This document shows, piece after piece, positions 57,299-64,000 of a DNA stretch of 64,000 nt; within the stretch, counting starts at the first letter, position 1, and every line of letters starts with the position of its first letter. Source of the DNA: Pararhizobium sp. A13 (GTDB lineage: Bacteria; Pseudomonadota; Alphaproteobacteria; Rhizobiales; Rhizobiaceae). The notes beneath the pieces are model-generated. The model saw nothing but the letters and a program-made list of their open reading frames with translations. It was not told the origin of the DNA and did no database searches. The position numbers and the translations under genes are program-made. Location of the stretch: NCBI RefSeq assembly GCF_040126305.1, contig NZ_CP149510.1:2739001-2803000 (forward strand), read 5' to 3'.

Positions 57299-57724
57299 AT
57301 GCGCCACCAGAAAGCCGGCCGCAAGCTGAACAGAACCGCCAGCCACCGCAAGGCAATGTTCGCCAACATGGCTGCCTCGCTCATCGAACATGAGCAGATC
57401 GTCACCACCCTGCCGAAGGCAAAGGAAATCCGCCCGATCGTCGAGAAGCTCGTCACGCTCGGCAAGCGCGGTGACCTGCATGCCCGCCGCCAGGCCATCT
57501 CGCAGATCCGCGACGTCGCTGTCGTTTCGAAGCTGTTCGATGCCATCGCATCGCGTTACGCAACCCGCAACGGCGGCTACCTGCGCATCATGAAAGCCGG
57601 CTTCCGCCACGGCGACAACGCGGCTTTGGCCGTCGTTGAATTCGTCGATCGCGACACTTCGGCCAAGGGCGCCAAGGACATCGCTCGCGTTGCCGCCGAA
57701 GCAGAAGCTGCAGACGCCGCATAA
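57299..57724 (+). CDS. rplQ: 50S ribosomal protein L17
   Basis: 141 residues. [46 protein letters not shown] is diagnostic. An Ala-rich tail ends the protein. Last gene of the alpha operon, AAGGAGAATAGC upstream. Confidence 0.99.
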   Translation: MRHQKAGRKLNRTASHRKAMFANMAASLIEHEQIVTTLPKAKEIRPIVEKLVTLGKRGDLHARRQAISQIRDVAVVSKLFDAIASRYATRNGGYLRIMKAGFRHGDNAALAVVEFVDRDTSAKGAKDIARVAAEAEAADAA

Positions 57725-57751
57725 GCTTTCCGATTTTTTCGGAAGATCGAG

Positions 57752-57780
57752 ACAGCCGGGCCGAAAGCCCGGCTGTTTTG
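57752..57780 (+). terminator. Terminator of the alpha operon
   Basis: ACAGCCGGGC / GCCCGGCTGT, 10 bp with a CGAAA loop, followed by TTTTGCG. It closes the whole ribosomal superoperon. Confidence 0.9.
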
Positions 57781-57878
57781 CGTTGAGGGACCGCCTTTCA
57801 CGTTTCCGCCGTCTTTGCTTTTTATCGCTGACGTCCTATCTGTCTTTTCCAACAATCGATTTCGGCAGGATGCCCCGC

Positions 57879-59351
57879 ATGATCCGTTCGCCCCGTACTC
57901 TCGTCCTGTCCACCATGGCCGGGCTGGCGCTCCTTGCCAGTGTCGTGCATTTCGGTTTCCCGGGGGAGGACGCCTCCGACGGCGTGGAGAACATGACGAC
58001 CGGTGCTGTCGTCGCGCAGGCGGACACGCAGAAGGCGCTGCCGCAAAGCCGCACGGAAATGCAACTGTCTTTTGCGCCGCTGGTCAAGCAGACGGCAAAC
58101 GCGGTGGTCAACGTCTATGCTGAAAAGACGGTCGAGCGCCGCTCGCCCTTCGCCGACGATCCGTTCTTCGAGCAGTTTTTCGGCCAACAGATGCCGAACC
58201 GCTCGGAAAAGCAGTCGTCGCTCGGCTCCGGTGTCATCGTCGGCAAGAACGGTATCGTGGTGACCAACAACCACGTGATCGCGGACGCGGACGACATCAA
58301 GGTCGCGCTTGCCGACGGCCGGGAGTTCGCGAGCACGATCGTGCTCAAGGACGACCGCCTGGATCTGGCCGTCCTGAAGATAAAATCGGACGGTCCCTTC
58401 GAAACCATCCCGCTTGGCGATTCCGATGCGGTCGAAGTCGGTGACCTCGTGCTGGCGATCGGCAATCCCTTCGGCGTTGGTCAGACGGTAACCAGTGGCA
58501 TCGTCTCGGCGCTCGCCCGCAATCAGGTCGTGTCGGGTGATTTCGGCTTCTTCATCCAGACCGATGCGGCGATCAATCCGGGCAATTCGGGCGGCGGCCT
58601 GATCGACATGAACGGCCAACTGATTGGTATCAACACGGCGATCTTTTCGCGCGGTGGCGGTTCCAACGGGGTTGGTTTTGCCATTCCCGCCAATCTTGTG
58701 AAAGTCTTCGTGGCATCGGCCGAGGGCGGCAATGGCAGCTTCACGCGACCGTTCATCGGCGCGAGCTTCGAGCCGGTGACATCCGAAGTTGCCGAGGCGC
58801 TCGGGCTCGACCGGGCGAGGGGTGCTTTGGTGAGTTCGGTGATCGAAGGCGGGCCGGCTGAAAAGGCAGGCATGAAGCCGGGCCAGGTGATCGTCGCCGT
58901 CAACGGCATCCCGGTCGAACATCCGGACGCGCTCGGCTACCGCCTGACGACCGTCGGCATTGGTCATGAGGCCAAGGTTACCGTGAGCGAGAGCGGCAAG
59001 ACCCGCGACCTGTTGTTGACGCTATCGGGAGCCCCGGAAACGTCGCCGCGCGACGAGCGGCTGATCGAGGGGCGTAATCCTTTCGCTGGCGCCGTGGTCG
59101 GCAATCTCTCGCCGCGCCTGGCCGACGAACTGCATATGCCGACCTCCTTGCAGGGCGTCGTGATTACGCAAATCAATCGCGGATCGCCTGCCGCGCGTGT
59201 TGGCTTCCAGCCGAAGGATATCGTCATCGCCGTCAATGGTACACCGATCGACAAGACCGCCACGCTGGAGGCGCTCGCCAAGGACGATCCGTCGCTGTGG
59301 CGCGTCGAGATCGAACGCGATGGCCAGCGCATCCGCCAGTTCTTCCGATGA
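57879..59351 (+). CDS. DegP/HtrA-family (Do) serine protease
   Basis: 490 residues from ATG 57879 (AGGA 8 nt upstream; ATG 57870 is too close). An N-terminal hydrophobic segment (about 8-26) is a signal or anchor. Trypsin-like domain with H132 (VTNNHVI), D162 (DDRLDLAVL) and S237 (NPGNSGGG). Two PDZ domains follow (about 290-375 and 400-490). Degrades misfolded envelope proteins. DegP, DegQ or MucD cannot be told apart here. rarA overlaps its stop by 4 nt. Confidence 0.95.
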   Translation: MIRSPRTLVLSTMAGLALLASVVHFGFPGEDASDGVENMTTGAVVAQADTQKALPQSRTEMQLSFAPLVKQTANAVVNVYAEKTVERRSPFADDPFFEQFFGQQMPNRSEKQSSLGSGVIVGKNGIVVTNNHVIADADDIKVALADGREFASTIVLKDDRLDLAVLKIKSDGPFETIPLGDSDAVEVGDLVLAIGNPFGVGQTVTSGIVSALARNQVVSGDFGFFIQTDAAINPGNSGGGLIDMNGQLIGINTAIFSRGGGSNGVGFAIPANLVKVFVASAEGGNGSFTRPFIGASFEPVTSEVAEALGLDRARGALVSSVIEGGPAEKAGMKPGQVIVAVNGIPVEHPDALGYRLTTVGIGHEAKVTVSESGKTRDLLLTLSGAPETSPRDERLIEGRNPFAGAVVGNLSPRLADELHMPTSLQGVVITQINRGSPAARVGFQPKDIVIAVNGTPIDKTATLEALAKDDPSLWRVEIERDGQRIRQFFR

Positions 59352-60658
59352 GCGACCTGTTTTCCCCGACCGAACCCGCAGGCATGAGCGAAAAACGACC
59401 GCTGGCCGATCGGCTGCGGCCACAGACTTTGGCGGGGGTCACCGGCCAGGCACATCTGACCGGCGAGGACGGTGTTCTCGCTCGCATGATCGCGTCCGGA
59501 TCGCTGGGCTCGATGATCTTCTGGGGCCCGCCGGGAACGGGCAAGACGACGGTTGCCCGACTGCTGTCGGGCGAAGCGGGACTTGCCTTTGAGCAGATAT
59601 CGGCGATTTTCTCCGGCGTTGCGGATTTGAAGCGTGTGTTCGAATCGGCCCGTGCGCGCCGCATGTCCGGGCGGCAGACACTGCTGTTCGTTGATGAGAT
59701 CCACCGCTTCAACCGCGCCCAGCAGGACAGTTTTTTGCCGGTCATGGAAGATGGCACGGTCATTCTGGTTGGCGCCACGACGGAAAACCCGTCCTTCGAG
59801 CTGAACGCGGCTCTGCTGTCGCGCGCCCGGGTCCTGACGTTCAAGCCGCATGACGAGGCGAGCCTTGCCGAATTGCTGGCGCGCGCCGAACAGGTGGAGG
59901 GGAAGCCGCTACCGGTCGATGCCGATGCCCGCGCCAGCCTCGTGCGCATGGCCGATGGCGACGGGCGGGCCGTGCTGACGCTTGCCGAAGAGGTTTGGCG
60001 GGCCGCGCGCAAGGACGAGGTGTTCGATGCCAACGCCGTGCAGGAGATCGTCCAGCGGCGCGCGCCGGTCTATGACAAGGGGCAGGACGGCCACTACAAC
60101 TTGATCTCCGCCCTGCATAAATCGGTGCGCGGCTCGGATCCTGACGCAGCACTCTATTATCTTTGCCGTATGTTCGATGCTGGCGAGGACCCGCTTTATC
60201 TCGGACGGCGGTTGGTGCGCATGGCGGTGGAGGATATCGGCCTTGCCGATCCGCAGGCGCTGGTGATCTGCAACGCGGCCAAGGATGCGTATGACTATCT
60301 CGGTTCGCCGGAGGGTGAATTGGCGCTGGCGCAGGCCTGCGTCTATCTCGCGACCGCACCGAAGTCGAACGCCGTCTATACAGCCTACAAGTCCGCCATG
60401 CGCGCCGCCAAGGAGAACGGCTCGTTGCTGCCGCCCAAGCACATCCTCAATGCCCCTACCAAATTGATGAAGGGCGAGGGCTATGGGGATGGCTATCGTT
60501 ACGACCATGACGAGCCGGACGCGTTTTCCGGCCAGGACTATTTCCCGGAGAAGATGGGCCGCAAGATTTTCTACGATCCGCCCGAGCGTGGCTTCGAGCG
60601 CGATATCCGCAAACGTCTCGAGTGGTGGGCAAAGCTCAGGAAAGAGCGTGGCCAGTAG
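59348..60658 (+). CDS. rarA: Replication-associated recombination protein A (AAA+ ATPase)
   Basis: 436 residues. Walker A G60-PPGTGKT with T67/T68, Walker B LLFVDEIHRF (D116, E117), sensor 1 GATTENPSF, and a C-terminal tetramerisation/DUF domain (YDKGQDGHYNLISALHKSVRGSDPDAALYYL). Acts at stalled forks with SSB. Start ATG 59348 overlaps the protease stop (ATGA). Also called MgsA. Confidence 0.96.
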   Translation: MSDLFSPTEPAGMSEKRPLADRLRPQTLAGVTGQAHLTGEDGVLARMIASGSLGSMIFWGPPGTGKTTVARLLSGEAGLAFEQISAIFSGVADLKRVFESARARRMSGRQTLLFVDEIHRFNRAQQDSFLPVMEDGTVILVGATTENPSFELNAALLSRARVLTFKPHDEASLAELLARAEQVEGKPLPVDADARASLVRMADGDGRAVLTLAEEVWRAARKDEVFDANAVQEIVQRRAPVYDKGQDGHYNLISALHKSVRGSDPDAALYYLCRMFDAGEDPLYLGRRLVRMAVEDIGLADPQALVICNAAKDAYDYLGSPEGELALAQACVYLATAPKSNAVYTAYKSAMRAAKENGSLLPPKHILNAPTKLMKGEGYGDGYRYDHDEPDAFSGQDYFPEKMGRKIFYDPPERGFERDIRKRLEWWAKLRKERGQ

Positions 60659-60721
60659 GGCAGGTCAGCCATGCATGCCGGGCTCTTGCAAGCGTCAAGC
60701 CGGGATGGCATAGGTTGCCCA

Positions 60722-60798
60722 TGCAGACGGCTGCACGGGATCAGGCCATTGTTTGATAACCGAACATCCGCGAGGACGGCCTCGCTCCTTTGAACGGA
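60722..60798 (+). promoter_or_regulatory. Guanidine-II riboswitch (mini-ykkC)
   Basis: Two small hairpins with identical ACGG loops: TGCAG-ACGG-CTGCA (60722-60735) and GCGAGG-ACGG-CCTCGC (60770-60785), 34 nt apart. ACGR loops in two successive stems define the guanidine-II class. A third element, CTCC / GGAG (60785-60798), can hide the Shine-Dalgarno GGAG of the gene at 60807 and overlaps the second stem by one base. Guanidinium binding would keep the stems docked and free the GGAG. Confidence 0.88.
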
Positions 60799-60806
60799 GT
60801 TAAATC

Positions 60807-61121
60807 GTGGCCTGGATCATTCTTTTCCTCGCAGGACTTCTCGAAATCGGCTGGGCGATCGGCCTCAAATATACCGACGGTTTTGCCAAGCTGGTGCCGA
60901 CGGTTCTGACCATGATCTCTATGGTGGCAAGTGTCGTTCTGCTCGGTATCGCGGTCAGAACCTTGCCGCTCGGGACGGCTTATGCCGTGTGGACCGGTGT
61001 CGGTACGGTCGGAACGGTCATTCTCGGTATCGTGCTTTTCGCCGAACCGGCGACCGCGATCCGCCTTGGCTGCATCTCGCTGATCATTGCCGGCATCGCC
61101 GGGCTCAAGCTGACGGCCTAA
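60807..61121 (+). CDS. sugE: Guanidinium exporter, small multidrug resistance family (SugE/Gdx)
   Basis: 104 residues, four membrane helices. AWIILFLAGLLEIGWAIGLKYTDGF carries the conserved membrane glutamate (E13) and the Gdx signature LEIxWAxGLKYT; AYAVWTGVGTVGT and GIVLFAEPATAIRL follow. Closely resembles E. coli SugE (Gdx), a guanidinium/proton antiporter. Starts with GTG at 60807, GGAG 8 nt upstream. The riboswitch just before it fixes the substrate prediction. Confidence 0.93.
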   Translation: MAWIILFLAGLLEIGWAIGLKYTDGFAKLVPTVLTMISMVASVVLLGIAVRTLPLGTAYAVWTGVGTVGTVILGIVLFAEPATAIRLGCISLIIAGIAGLKLTA

Positions 61122-61211
61122 AGTCTTCCGCACCGATGCATTCGCGACCGCGTTGCGCCAAAACCGACGCGGTGCGGTCCTTTAATTCCGCTCGGAGTGC
61201 TGTCTGATTTT

Positions 61212-61997
61212 TCAGCGCAGAGCGTCGAGCGTCGCGGTGGCGGCCTGCATCTCCCGCCAGCGGTTTTCACGACGCTGGAAGGCTTCGTCGTCGGTACCCC
61301 AATGCTCGATCTGCCAGTCCTCGTCGAGATGGGCAAGCGCCCAGGCTTCCTCGGCCGAAAGGTGTTTCTCGGCGAAGGCGATCGCGAGCAGGGCGGACCC
61401 CGTGAGTGTCGTGATCGTGTGCAGGCAGGCGAGTCCGAGCGGGGTCGCATAGGCGCGCAGCGCCTCGGCAACGCCGTTGATCGCCGCGCGCGGCTGCACC
61501 TGATGCACGACGCCCTCGACGAGGATGAAGCGCGCGCCCAGTTTCTCCGCCGCCCAGCTGATCACCGGGTCCCAGCGTTCCGATTGGCGGGCAACCAGCC
61601 CTTCCGGCTCGCTGGCGCGGTAGCACAGGAGATCGGTTCCGGCAAAATTGAGGATGTCGTCGAAGACGGCGCGAATGTCCTTGGAGACACCATCGATCGC
61701 CGTGTTGGCCAGCCGGGTGACCGGCATCGTCGCCGGGTCGATGTTTTCTTTCTGCGCATCCCACTCGACAGCCAGCAGTTCGGCGACGGCTTGCGTCGGC
61801 ACGGTCAGCGGCTGCTTTGCCGGTGTGCGAACGGTCCTGCCGTCGAGCAGGATCGTATGGCCGCCGTCTTCCGCGGCGCCGACGCTGACGGTCGTATAGA
61901 ACCGCTTCGGTAGCGGCTTGTGCATCTGTATCTGCGCACGGCGCACGGGATCCGGGTCGCTGAGGGCTTCCGACAGATCGTCGCGAATATCAGGCAT
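61212..61997 (-). CDS. ATP12-family chaperone for ATP synthase
   Basis: 261 residues. PKRFYTTVSVGAAEDGGHTILLDGRTVRTPAKQPLTVPT, then EWDAQKENIDPATMPVTRLANTAID and LHTITTLTGSALLAIAF are typical of ATP12, which binds the F1 alpha subunit in mitochondria; alphaproteobacteria share it. Start ATG 61997 overlaps the HAD stop by 8 nt, so translation is probably coupled. Confidence 0.92.
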   Translation of the reverse strand: MPDIRDDLSEALSDPDPVRRAQIQMHKPLPKRFYTTVSVGAAEDGGHTILLDGRTVRTPAKQPLTVPTQAVAELLAVEWDAQKENIDPATMPVTRLANTAIDGVSKDIRAVFDDILNFAGTDLLCYRASEPEGLVARQSERWDPVISWAAEKLGARFILVEGVVHQVQPRAAINGVAEALRAYATPLGLACLHTITTLTGSALLAIAFAEKHLSAEEAWALAHLDEDWQIEHWGTDDEAFQRRENRWREMQAATATLDALR

Positions 61998-62655
61998 GAT
62001 GTGTCTCCATCCAGTCCAGAATATCGTGCGGGGTGCGGGCGATGTGGTCCGCGCCGGCCTCGATAAGCTCGGGAACGGAAGCATAGCCCCATGCGACACC
62101 AATTGCTGAAGTACCGGCATTCTTGGCCATCTGCATGTCAAAGATGGCGTCACCGATGACGACAGTGTCCTTCGGGTCGATGCCGGCTTCCGCACAGCAT
62201 TCCGTCACCATCGCCGGATGCGGCTTGGAAGGACAATCGTCGGCCGTCCTTGAAACGAAGAATGTCTTTTCATAGCCGTGGCTTGCACAGATCTGATCAA
62301 GTCCGCGCCGCGACTTTCCCGTTACGGCACCCAGGAGCAGTTCGTCGCGGTCCGAAAGCGTGGAGATGAGCGATGCGATGCCCGGAAACAGCGGCTCGCG
62401 AAAGTCCATCTCGGCGCGGACGCCGCCATAAAGCTTCTTGTAATGCGCGGTCATGGCCTGGGCGCGATCGTCCACATGCGGCTGGTGCATCAGCCGGGCG
62501 ATGGCGATATCGAGCGTCAGGCCGATGATGCTCTTGGTCGCGTCAAGCGTGACGCGGGTCAGGCCAAAGTCCTCGAAAGTGCGGGCCATGACCTCGTGAA
62601 TCAGGCCGGCGCTGTCGACCAGCGTGCCGTCACAATCGAATAGAACCAGCTTCAT
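61990..62655 (-). CDS. HAD-family phosphatase, phosphoglycolate phosphatase-like
   Basis: 221 residues. Catalytic D7-x-D9 in VLFDCDGTLVDS, motif II GAVTGKS, motif III lysine in CPSKPHP and motif IV VVIGDAIFDMQMAKNAG. A cap domain lies at about 15-85. Resembles Gph and other beta-phosphoglucomutase-type HADs; substrate unknown. Start ATG 62655 shares a base with the rluC-like stop (TGATG). Confidence 0.9.
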   Translation of the reverse strand: MKLVLFDCDGTLVDSAGLIHEVMARTFEDFGLTRVTLDATKSIIGLTLDIAIARLMHQPHVDDRAQAMTAHYKKLYGGVRAEMDFREPLFPGIASLISTLSDRDELLLGAVTGKSRRGLDQICASHGYEKTFFVSRTADDCPSKPHPAMVTECCAEAGIDPKDTVVIGDAIFDMQMAKNAGTSAIGVAWGYASVPELIEAGADHIARTPHDILDWMETHHA

Positions 62656-63647
62656 CAGTCGTCGTCTTCCTCGGCGCTGGCCATGTCGAAGCCGATCAGG
62701 TTCCAGCTCTGGACCATGTGTTGCGGCATCGGCGCGGTCACGCGCAGGCGCCCGCCATCGGGATGCGGAACGTCGATGCGGCGGGCATGCAGATGCAGCT
62801 TGTTCTGCACGCCGCCGGGAAAGGCCCAATTGAATTCGGCATCGAAATATTTCGGATCGCCGATGATCGGATGACCGATATGGGCGGCATGGACGCGCAG
62901 CTGATGGGTACGGCCGGTATAGGGCTCCATCTCCAGCCAGGTCAGATTCTGGCCGGCCTGCTCGATGATCCGGTAGTAGGAAACGGCATGGTCGGCACCG
63001 TCCTCGCCGTGCTTGGCAATGCGCATGCGGTCGCCATCCGGCGTCTGTTCCTTGACGAGCCAGGTGGAAATCTTGTCCTCGCGCTTGCGCGGCACACCCT
63101 TGACCAGGGCCCAATAGGTTTTCTTCGTGTCGCGCTCGCGAAATGCGGCCGTCAGCTTCTGCGCGGCGCCACGGGTGCGGGCGATGACCAGAACGCCGGA
63201 GGTATCGCGGTCGAGCCGGTGCACGAGGCGTGGCTTCTCGCCCTTGGGACTGGTCCAGGCTTCGAGCATCTCGTCGATATGACGGTTTATGCCCGAGCCG
63301 CCCTGAACGGCGATACCTGGAGGCTTGTTGAGGACGATGACCTTGGAATCCTCGTGCAGCAGCATGCGCGACAGGAGTTCGTGGTCCGACGCATGACGCA
63401 GGTCCCGGCCGGCGATCGGGCCGGTTTTCGATTTGGCATCGACGTCCATCGGTGGAATGCGCACGACCTGCCCCGGCTGGACGCGTGTATCGGATTTAAC
63501 CCGACCGCCATCGACACGCACCTGGCCGGAGCGCAGCAGCTTCTGCAGCGGGCCGAAGCCGAGACCCGGATAATGTACCTTGAACCAGCGATCGAGCCGC
63601 ATGCCCGCCTCGTCGGTTTCTACCTGCTTGTGTTCAATGCCCGCCAT
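62655..63647 (-). CDS. rluC: RluA/RluC-family 23S rRNA pseudouridine synthase
   Basis: 330 residues from ATG 63647 (AGG upstream); TTG at 63668 would add seven. N-terminal S4 domain (RLDRWFKVHYPGLGFGPLQKLLRSGQVRVDGGRV), then the catalytic HRLDRDTSGVLVIAR with D146, and GRTHQLRVHAAHIGHPIIGD. Makes pseudouridines in 23S rRNA. RluC rather than RluD is my best guess from the S4 layout. First of the rluC-HAD-ATP12 set. Confidence 0.9.
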   Translation of the reverse strand: MAGIEHKQVETDEAGMRLDRWFKVHYPGLGFGPLQKLLRSGQVRVDGGRVKSDTRVQPGQVVRIPPMDVDAKSKTGPIAGRDLRHASDHELLSRMLLHEDSKVIVLNKPPGIAVQGGSGINRHIDEMLEAWTSPKGEKPRLVHRLDRDTSGVLVIARTRGAAQKLTAAFRERDTKKTYWALVKGVPRKREDKISTWLVKEQTPDGDRMRIAKHGEDGADHAVSYYRIIEQAGQNLTWLEMEPYTGRTHQLRVHAAHIGHPIIGDPKYFDAEFNWAFPGGVQNKLHLHARRIDVPHPDGGRLRVTAPMPQHMVQSWNLIGFDMASAEEDDD

Positions 63648-63772
63648 CTTGCTTTTACCTGCATCCAATTGTCATAGCGCCTCGACAATGGTGCCGACAG
63701 GAAACCCGTGCGCAAACTGATATGATAGAGCAGGCCGGTCGAAGGGACGCGCAGCGCTCTGAGATGGTCCCT

Positions 63773-64000
63773 TTAGACCATTGCGCGCATAAGGGCCAGC
63801 CCAGCAAACACGGCGATTGCCGAAAGAAGCACGCTTGAGCCCACATAAATCGCCGCCGTGACCATCTCACCGCGTTCCATCAGCGTCATCGCATCGAGCG
63901 AGAAGGCGGAGAAGGTCGTGTAGCCGCCGAGGATGCCGGTGATCAGGAACACGCGCATCTCGACCGATGCGCCGACTTTGCGCGCAATCGCTTCGGCAAA
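63773..64000 (-). CDS. crcB: Fluoride channel CrcB/FluC, C-terminal part
   Basis: The last 75 residues, the rest lying beyond the right edge. FLITGILGGYTTFSAFSLDAMTLMERGE is the family signature, with the Gly-Gly-Tyr-Thr-Thr-Phe-Ser stretch that lines the pore, followed by the last membrane helix. Frame is open to position 64000. It exports fluoride. No fluoride riboswitch can be sought because the upstream region is outside. Confidence 0.9.
   Translation of the reverse strand, partial: FAEAIARKVGASVEMRVFLITGILGGYTTFSAFSLDAMTLMERGEMVTAAIYVGSSVLLSAIAVFAGLALMRAMV

Overview
This is a chromosomal window from an alphaproteobacterium, most likely a member of the Rhizobiaceae (Rhizobium/Agrobacterium/Sinorhizobium group). 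The evidence is the high-GC coding bias, the aroQ-accB-accC-aat cluster, adk placed between secY and rpsM, no rpsD between rpsK and rpoA, a 1379-residue RpoB and 1402-residue RpoC, EF-Tu of 391 residues, and an RNase E with an acidic insert in its S1 domain. Species cannot be named from the sequence alone. No phage, insertion sequence or CRISPR array was seen.

Layout. Positions 1-5.1 kb hold aat (cut by the left edge), accC, accB, aroQ and a DsbA-like protein on the minus strand, then an aminotransferase (+) and a small secreted protein (-). Positions 5.3-15.8 kb hold rne (-) with a long leader, a cell-wall amidase and penicillin-binding protein 1A (+), prfB with a programmed +1 frameshift (+), a secreted protein and NAD kinase (-). 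Positions 16-20.4 kb are accessory: tRNA-Thr, a DUF1275 membrane protein, a LysR regulator divergent from an FMN azoreductase, a PhnA-domain protein, a small cysteine-rich secreted protein and rlmB. Positions 20.4-37 kb carry the tRNA-Tyr, tRNA-Gly, tuf1, tRNA-Trp, secE, nusG, rplKAJL and rpoBC block, interrupted after tuf1 by a divergent glycosyltransferase-like/epimerase pair. A Nudix hydrolase pair (-) sits at 37-37.8 kb. Positions 38.3-57.7 kb are the str, S10, spc and alpha ribosomal superoperon, with tuf2 identical to tuf1. Positions 57.9-64 kb hold a DegP-type protease, rarA, a guanidinium exporter behind a guanidine-II riboswitch, and a minus-strand crcB (partial), rluC-like, HAD phosphatase and ATP12 cluster.

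Most of the window is core gene expression: initiation to termination of translation, RNA polymerase, protein export (SecE, SecY) and mRNA decay (RNase E). The superoperon is not one uninterrupted unit. Strong hairpins with T-runs or long stems lie between rplL/rpoB, tuf2/rpsJ, rpsQ/rplN, rplR/rpsE, rplO/secY and rpsM/rpsK, so it is probably read as several units with their own leaders.

The most notable observations are: a 2-nt disruption of the essential fusA reading frame; a clear two-hairpin guanidine-II riboswitch before the SugE/Gdx gene; a pair of hairpins exactly 100 bp apart upstream of rpsK with a compensating base change and a look-alike before rpsL; a perfect LacI-family-type palindrome before a secreted protein gene; and the recoding site of prfB.
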